From assembly GCA_035543015.1 (NCBI GenBank), contig DATKKG010000019.1:1-33649 (forward strand): a DNA stretch of 33,649 nucleotides, read 5' to 3'. A program made the translations under genes and the position numbers. A model generated the notes under the pieces. The model had not been told where the DNA came from. It saw only the letters and a list, made by a program, of their open reading frames with translations, and searched no databases. Each line of letters opens with the position of its first letter. Position 1 is the stretch's first letter. Shown here one piece after another: positions 29,866 to 33,649 of this stretch. This DNA is from DATKKG01 sp035543015 (lineage in GTDB: Archaea > Thermoproteota > Nitrososphaeria > Conexivisphaerales > DTJL01).

Positions 29866-30642
29866 TCATCCGACCACGAAGGAAGTCATCGTAATCGACC
29901 CGGCGAGCGGAGCGTCGTTGAAGAAAGTCAGCGGCTCCTCCTTCCGGCGCAGGGCGAGGGCGTAGAGCATCGGGAGGTAGTGTTCCGGCGTGGGCACCGC
30001 CAGCTTGACGGCAGCACCGAGAGTCTCGTAGCTGACGAGGCTGTCATGGTCGCCCTCTTCGATCAGCTTCTTGAAGGTGTCGTTCGCCTCGATCGCCCAA
30101 TCGTAACCTGAATGCTCGTTGAAGTCGTACCCTTTCGGCTTGGCCAGAGACAGGTTGTGAACCATGTTTCCGCTGCCGACCACCATGACCCCCTCCTTCC
30201 TCAGGGGGGCCAGCTCCTTCGCCAGCTCGTAGTGAAACCTGGCCGGCCTGGTGAAGTCCAGGCTCAGCTGGACCACGGGGACGGAGGCGTCGGGGTACAT
30301 CCGGCTGAGGACGGACCAGCAACCGTGGTCGAGTCCCCACTCCTCGTCCTTGCCGACGACAGACCTGGACAGCATCTCCTTGACCCTCCCTGCCAGATCT
30401 TTGTTGCCGGGGGCGGGGTACTCGACTTTGTAGAGCCTCTCAGGGAAGCCGAAGAAGTCATGGATGGTTCGCGGCATCCTCATCGCGGTGACGAAGGTGC
30501 CGCTCGTCTCCCAGTGGGCAGACACGCACAGGATCGACTTCGGCCTCGGGAGACGCGCCCCCATGCTCCTCCACTCTCTGGAGAACTCGTTGTCCTCGAC
30601 TGCGTTCATCGGTGAGCCGTGCCCCACGAAGAGGACGGGCAT
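29866..30642 (-). CDS. LigB/YgiD-family extradiol dioxygenase-like protein
   Basis: A 258-residue member of the DODA-type extradiol dioxygenase (LigB) family, the normal length for YgiD. Metal-site histidines are visible: GHGSPMNA (H8), SAHWET (H43), GLDHG (H106), NMVHNL (H162) and PTPEHYLP near the C-terminus. Family members open catechol rings, for example 4,5-DOPA; YgiD-type enzymes have His ligands and often bind Zn or Fe. The ATG at 30642 follows AGGGGA; a TATA-like GGTTAATACC lies at 30711-30720. No aromatic degradation genes are nearby, so the substrate is unknown. Confidence 0.87.
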   Translation of the reverse strand: MPVLFVGHGSPMNAVEDNEFSREWRSMGARLPRPKSILCVSAHWETSGTFVTAMRMPRTIHDFFGFPERLYKVEYPAPGNKDLAGRVKEMLSRSVVGKDEEWGLDHGCWSVLSRMYPDASVPVVQLSLDFTRPARFHYELAKELAPLRKEGVMVVGSGNMVHNLSLAKPKGYDFNEHSGYDWAIEANDTFKKLIEEGDHDSLVSYETLGAAVKLAVPTPEHYLPMLYALALRRKEEPLTFFNDAPLAGSITMTSFVVG

Positions 30643-30919
30643 TTCCCCTGGACGGGTTCCGCCGCTAGGCAGCCCCGGTCGACCTCAGTTCGCCTCTGGG
30701 GAGCCCATTGGGTATTAACCTTGCCCATCCTCCGAGCAAGTCTTACAGGACGCCGCTGTCATCGCATCGGGAGGGCCACGTACAGGCCGTCGTTCAGGTG
30801 CTCCATCCCAGTGACGACTCATAGTTGCAGGATTCTGCGGCCCCGGGAGGATCAGGGGCCGAGCAGATGCTGGAAAACGATGCCTGAAGGCCGTCCAAAG
30901 GGAACTCGCATTGTCATCT

Positions 30920-30955
30920 TGTCGGAACGCGTGGCTGTGACTCACGGTTCCGACA
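30920..30955. repeat. Hairpin spanning the end of the YkgJ-like gene
   Basis: TGTCGGAAC (30920-30928) and GTTCCGACA (30947-30955) are perfectly complementary; an inner CGTG/CACG extends the stem to 13 bp with one bulged base and a 9-nt loop. On the minus strand it overlaps the last codons and stop of the YkgJ-like gene, so it would form in that mRNA's 3' end. It has no T-run after it. Confidence 0.5.
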
Positions 30956-31478
30956 GGCGCATCAGTTTCCGACGCCTCGCCTCCATGATCAGCAGATGAT
31001 GGAGGTCCCTCGATTCGCGGCTCAGTTCCGGGGTGCAGGAGAACTCGATCCAGAAAGGGCATAGGCTGTCCAAGGTGGAGCGGCCAGAGTATTCAGCGAA
31101 GACCACCGGATAGAACCTGCAGCCAGCGGGTCTGGCTTGGTAGATAGTACATCTGACCCCATCGTGAAAGACGCAGCGATGATGGGCGTTTCTAAGGACG
31201 ATGAGCCCGTTGGACTCGGTCGCGAAGGAATCCCTCGAGCGACCCAGCGACTCTATGCGGGAGATGTCTTCCTCGGAAAGGGCCATGGTCGTCCCATGGC
31301 AGCACCTAGTGCATCCATGCTCGATGCAGACGTTCCTGCCAGGTATGCTGCCCGCCCCGTCATGCTCTCTGGAAGAGGGGCCCGCCAAAGCGATCTTCTC
31401 CTCCATTACCATGTCCCCCTCCCATAAGGACGTATGGGCGGGCGCCGTTCCGCTTCGCGGCCATTCGTGCCGAGACAT
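30942..31478 (-). CDS. YkgJ-family cysteine-cluster protein
   Basis: A 178-residue protein with the YkgJ signature: CIEHGCTRCC (C51, C56, C59, C60) followed by CVFHDGVRCTIYQARPAGCRFYPVVF, in all about eight cysteines likely to bind a metal or Fe-S cluster. The function of the family is poorly known. The ATG at 31478 lies about 26 bp from a TATA element (31500-31507 read leftward), giving a leaderless start; an internal ATG at 31412 with a strong GGGAGGGGG ahead is an alternative that would drop 22 residues. A 13-bp hairpin sits over its 3' end. Confidence 0.8.
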   Translation of the reverse strand: MSRHEWPRSGTAPAHTSLWEGDMVMEEKIALAGPSSREHDGAGSIPGRNVCIEHGCTRCCHGTTMALSEEDISRIESLGRSRDSFATESNGLIVLRNAHHRCVFHDGVRCTIYQARPAGCRFYPVVFAEYSGRSTLDSLCPFWIEFSCTPELSRESRDLHHLLIMEARRRKLMRLSEP

Positions 31479-31499
31479 GCTTCAGGACGACCCAGCAGC

Positions 31500-31507
31500 T
31501 TAATATA
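31500..31507. promoter_or_regulatory. Bidirectional TATA element between ykgJ-like and TRAM genes
   Basis: TTAATATA, itself nearly symmetric within GCTTAATATAGC. Leftward it lies about 26 bp from the ATG of the YkgJ-like gene (31478). Rightward it predicts a start near 31530, 8 nt before the TRAM gene ATG (31538). A single element may therefore serve both. Confidence 0.55.
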
Positions 31508-31537
31508 GCAAGCAGAGAAGCGCTAGGCGACGAACAG

Positions 31538-31876
31538 ATGAGTTACGGACAACGCAGTGGAGGATACGGAGCCAGGAGAAGCTACAATAGCTTCGGTGGC
31601 CCAAGCAGCTTCGCTCCCAAGCCAGTAAAGGCTGGGGAGGAATACGACGTCGAGATCACCGAGATCTCGAGACGCGGTGACGGAATCGCGAAGATACAGG
31701 GATTCATCATCTTTGTTGTTGGCGCGAAGACCGGCCAGAAGCTGAAGGTGAAGATCACTAACGTATCCAACAGATACGCTAGCGCCGAGATCGTATCCCC
31801 CACTTCAAGTGGAACGTCGCAACCGGCGGAAGCTCCCGCATCATCCGATGCCGAGCCTGCTGGAAACACACAGTAG
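31538..31876 (+). CDS. TRAM-domain RNA-binding protein
   Basis: A 112-residue protein. An N-terminal Gly/Tyr/Ser/Arg-rich tail (about 1-25) leads into a single TRAM domain (about 28-88): VKAGEEYDVEITEISRRGDG, then IAKIQGFIIFVVGAKTGQKL and KVKITNVSNRYASAEIV. A Pro/Ala/Ser-rich C-terminal tail follows. Stand-alone TRAM proteins in archaea bind RNA, act as RNA chaperones and are often induced in the cold. The gene ends before a T7 run at 31963-31969. Alone on the plus strand, it is divergent from the YkgJ-like gene. Confidence 0.93.
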   Translation: MSYGQRSGGYGARRSYNSFGGPSSFAPKPVKAGEEYDVEITEISRRGDGIAKIQGFIIFVVGAKTGQKLKVKITNVSNRYASAEIVSPTSSGTSQPAEAPASSDAEPAGNTQ

Positions 31877-31953
31877 ATTACGTGCAGTTAGATGCGGGAG
31901 GGGCGAAATCCTCTCCTCGGGTCTAGGATGAACGTAAATCGACCACAAGAACG

Positions 31954-31977
31954 GGAGGAGGGTTTTTTTGTTCCTCC
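31954..31977 (+). terminator. T-run terminator after the TRAM gene
   Basis: Seven T residues (31963-31969) lie within a short inverted repeat GGAGGA/TCCTCC, 78 bp after the TRAM stop. T-runs are the usual archaeal termination signal; the arms are only 6 bp, so the hairpin may be incidental. Confidence 0.5.
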
Positions 31978-32038
31978 ATCAATCGTCCAACCTAGGTGTG
32001 ACCGGCAACGGAGAGCATGGTAGAGCTAAGCGGGATTT

Positions 32039-33028
32039 CTACTGCCCGGGCCGTTCCAAGGAGGCTACGGCCGCGGAGGACAGGCTCCTAGGGCGTCGTC
32101 CTCCCCTGTGCATCTGGCCGCTATCGCCCCCCGTATCGATTATCACCTGGATGCCCTTGCTCCTGTTCCGTATGGTGACCTCGGTGACTCCCGCAGCCTC
32201 TGCTACGTCCCTCTGGGTCACCCTGCTGTCCCCCTCGGTCATGGTGCTGGCCAAGTAGAGAGCGGTGGCCGCGAGTCCCATCGGGTCCTTCCCGGCCATC
32301 CCCCTGGAACTCCTCACGGCGTCAAGTATCTCCAGCGCCTTCCTCTGGCTCCTTTCGGACATACCTGCCTTGCTGGCGATCCTGGTGACGCACCTTGCCG
32401 GGTCAGCTATCGGTACAGCCAGATTGAGCTCTCTCAACAACAGGCGGTAGCATCTTGCCAGGTCCCTCTTCCTTATGTCGCTGACTCTGGCCAAATCCTT
32501 CAAGTTCCGTGGGGTCGAAGTGCTGCGGCAGGCCTCATAGAGCGAGGCTGATACCATCCAAGTTATCATCCTTCCCCTGACGAGGTTCATTTCAAGGGCC
32601 TTTCGATAGACGTAGGCGGCTCGCTCGACGACGTTGGGGCCCACATTCAACTTGTCCGCCAACCTTGAGAGCTCGCTCAGGGCAACCATCAGGTTCCTGT
32701 CCCTCGGCTTTCGATAGACGGTTCGATTGTCCCAAGTGCGCATCCTCTGAGCCGCATTCTTCGCGGCGTTCGTCAGCGGGGCCCCTCCGGCGTCTCGGTG
32801 CTCGTTCCCGATGACGGTGGAGAGCCCCATGTCGTGCCTGGACAGCGATTCGGGGGCTCCGTTGTGGCTCAGGGCGTCCTTCTCCTCCGCAGAGAAAGCC
32901 CGCCATTCGACCCCCAATTCCTGGGCCCTGTCCTCCAGGACGTAGCCACAGCTGTTGCAGACGTACTCCCCAGTCATGGAATCGAAGATGGAGGTCTCAG
33001 ATGAGCATCTGGGGCATCGTCGGGACAT
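32039..33028 (-). CDS. tfb: Transcription initiation factor TFB (TFIIB-like)
   Basis: A 329-residue TFB. The N-terminal zinc ribbon uses CPRC (C5, C8) and CNSC (C24, C27), the B-finger/linker follows (VEWRAFSAEEKD), and the two cyclin-like repeats occupy about 110-200 and 205-300; the C-terminal repeat ends with DVAEAAGVTEVTIRNR, the helix that reads the BRE. TFB recruits RNA polymerase to TBP-bound promoters. ATG 33028 (MSRRCPRC) is chosen over TTG 33043. A TATA-like CATAATCA (33084-33091) predicts a leader of about 33 nt. Archaea often have several TFB genes; this may not be the only one. Its C-terminal tail of about 25 residues is low-complexity. Confidence 0.95.
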   Translation of the reverse strand: MSRRCPRCSSETSIFDSMTGEYVCNSCGYVLEDRAQELGVEWRAFSAEEKDALSHNGAPESLSRHDMGLSTVIGNEHRDAGGAPLTNAAKNAAQRMRTWDNRTVYRKPRDRNLMVALSELSRLADKLNVGPNVVERAAYVYRKALEMNLVRGRMITWMVSASLYEACRSTSTPRNLKDLARVSDIRKRDLARCYRLLLRELNLAVPIADPARCVTRIASKAGMSERSQRKALEILDAVRSSRGMAGKDPMGLAATALYLASTMTEGDSRVTQRDVAEAAGVTEVTIRNRSKGIQVIIDTGGDSGQMHRGGRRPRSLSSAAVASLERPGQ

Positions 33029-33094
33029 CACCAGATGGGGCAACTGGATCGCTTCCCGTCTCTTCCGCCCTGGTATCGAAGGATGATTATGGGC

Positions 33095-33119
33095 CTCGGC
33101 CGACCTCTCGGTCGCCGAG
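33095..33119. repeat. Stable hairpin between TFB and the small zinc-ribbon gene
   Basis: CTCGGC-GACC pairs with GGTC-GCCGAG around a TCTC loop, 10 bp with one bulged C. It lies downstream of the 42-residue zinc-ribbon gene on the minus strand and just upstream of the TFB promoter, so it may end the first transcript or be a chance GC-rich fold. Confidence 0.4.
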
Positions 33120-33158
33120 TCCGTGTTGGTCTGAAGAACGACAAAACCCTCACCTGTT

Positions 33159-33287
33159 CTATCGTCGTCTTCTTCTTGACAAACGGTCTTGGTTGCTCAT
33201 CTGCGCGCAGACGGGGCATTCGTAGCCCCTCTCCAAGCGCCTCATGCGAATGTTGTGCTTAGGGCACGAGGGCGCAGTTTCTTCCAC
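33159..33287 (-). CDS. 42-residue leaderless zinc-ribbon protein
   Basis: A very short gene, GTG at 33287 to TAG at 33159-33161. The peptide holds CPKHNIRM (C8, H11) and YECPVCAQM (C24, C27), a CxxH...CxxC zinc-ribbon set 13 residues apart, then a basic tail ending in five arginines. A TATA-like ACATAATAG at 33309-33317 (minus) is centred exactly 26 bp from the GTG, so the mRNA should be leaderless; the coincidence of metal motif and promoter spacing is why I call it. It is upstream of the TFB gene on the same strand. Small zinc ribbons with basic tails are often nucleic-acid binders; function unknown. Confidence 0.6.
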   Translation of the reverse strand: MEETAPSCPKHNIRMRRLERGYECPVCAQMSNQDRLSRRRRR

Positions 33288-33308
33288 ACATGAGGCTGAA
33301 GAACAGGG

Positions 33309-33317
33309 CTATTATGT
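33309..33317 (-). promoter_or_regulatory. TATA box for the small zinc-ribbon gene
   Basis: ACATAATAG on the minus strand, centred 26 bp before the GTG at 33287. Confidence 0.5.
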
Positions 33318-33500
33318 GTTCCTATCGTCCAACGCAGGCTTTGGTCGGCGCACTCGATTGGAGACAACGCAGCCGCTGGTTGAACTGGTTCTCTGGGCGG
33401 CCGCCGATGGCAGGCCGGAGACGCTCGCGCATTGGTTACAGAGTGTGATCTACTGCGCTGGGAGTTTGGCGGGCCCGGGAGGGTCCGGTGTCATACGGGT

Positions 33501-33519
33501 CGTGGAAGCGGATTCCACG
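33501..33519. repeat. Hairpin nested in paired GGGCCC copies
   Basis: CGTGGAA-GCGGA-TTCCACG, a perfect 7-bp stem with a 5-nt loop, between GGGCCC at 33471-33476 and 33531-33536, which are complementary to each other. The whole could fold into a roughly 66-nt structured RNA. It does not fit a tRNA. Confidence 0.35.
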
Positions 33520-33543
33520 CGGCCTCGTCTGGGCCCTTCAATA

Positions 33544-33584
33544 GGTTAATCATCTTTAACACATTGAGAACAACTGGTTAATCA
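33544..33584. repeat. Direct repeat GGTTAATCA, 32 bp apart
   Basis: Two identical 9-mers begin at 33544 and 33576, three helical turns apart, so both would face the same side of the DNA. They lie about 50 bp before a promoter-like site facing right; they may be regulator sites. Confidence 0.35.
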
Positions 33585-33649
33585 AACGAGAAGGCAGGGC
33601 ATGGGCTCGGACCTGCGAAGAGATAGGCCTCCTTAAATCTCAGAACCGG

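Larger units (their letters stand above)
33288..33649. other. Non-coding right end of the window
   Basis: I see no convincing gene in these 362 bases on either strand. The stretch holds the zinc-ribbon promoter (33309-33317), a 7-bp hairpin CGTGGAA/TTCCACG (33501-33519) nested between two GGGCCC copies (33471-33476, 33531-33536) that can pair, a 9-bp direct repeat GGTTAATCA (33544-33552, 33576-33584), and a TATA-like CTTAAATC at 33632-33639 that faces right and would serve a gene beyond the window. Confidence 0.5.

Noticed and set aside
33471..33536. tRNA gene
   Set aside because: Ends can pair, but there is no T-loop GTTCRA pattern, no D-loop and no anticodon arm of the right size.

Overview
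This is a GC-rich chromosomal window from an archaeon. The evidence is an archaeal RNA polymerase subunit N (RpoN), a TFB (TFIIB-type) initiation factor, three subunits of an A/V-type ATP synthase, TATA boxes about 26 bp upstream of several start codons (leaderless genes), and a TRAM-domain RNA-binding protein. The gene content fits a TACK-type archaeon, possibly Nitrososphaerota or a relative, but that placement is inference. I saw no rRNA, tRNA, CRISPR array or insertion sequence.

Left part (1-7.1 kb, minus strand): the N-terminus of a membrane-anchored protein, then a leftward operon. It encodes an HdrD/GlcF-like Fe-S protein, two PCMH-type FAD oxidoreductases, a CrtC/AttH-like protein and an extended SDR. 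It looks like a GlcDEF-style dehydrogenase tied to an (iso)prenoid- or lipid-type modification; the substrate is unknown. 7.3-8.0 kb holds an ArsM-like methyltransferase on the plus strand.

8.0-12.7 kb (minus): a five-gene operon, YdjY-like Fe-S membrane protein -> CcdA-like membrane protein lacking the usual cysteines -> two-CCG-domain Fe-S protein -> SAM methyltransferase -> radical SAM enzyme of the MJ0619/Tes type (the tetraether lipid synthase family). I read it as a candidate membrane electron-delivery module for a radical SAM lipid reaction. 12.8-13.6 kb has a small zinc-finger gene and a CopD-like membrane protein.

13.7-17.6 kb (plus): nuoB-nuoI-nuoC-nuoD, the Q module of complex I. 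nuoI is interrupted by a 371-residue LAGLIDADG intein placed exactly before a cysteine ligand of a 4Fe-4S cluster. A free-standing LAGLIDADG homing endonuclease (17.6-18.7 kb, minus), bordered by palindromes, lies directly after nuoD. Two homing elements therefore sit in or beside one short operon.

18.8-24.9 kb: a zinc-ribbon membrane protein (minus), rpoN and enolase (plus, tight pair), a large MMPL/RND transporter preceded by a 23-codon leaderless leader ORF coupled to it by a GTGA overlap, and a GyrI-like protein. 25-28.4 kb: ATP synthase subunit I (plus) converges on subunits C and H (minus); the two convergent genes share one CTAG as both stop codons. 28.5-33.6 kb: a small unknown protein, a terpenoid-cyclase-fold protein, a LigB/YgiD-type dioxygenase, a YkgJ-type cysteine-cluster protein and a TRAM protein fired from one two-way TATA element, TFB, and a 42-residue leaderless zinc-ribbon gene. 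The last 360 bases hold only possible RNA structure, a short direct repeat and a promoter-like site facing right.
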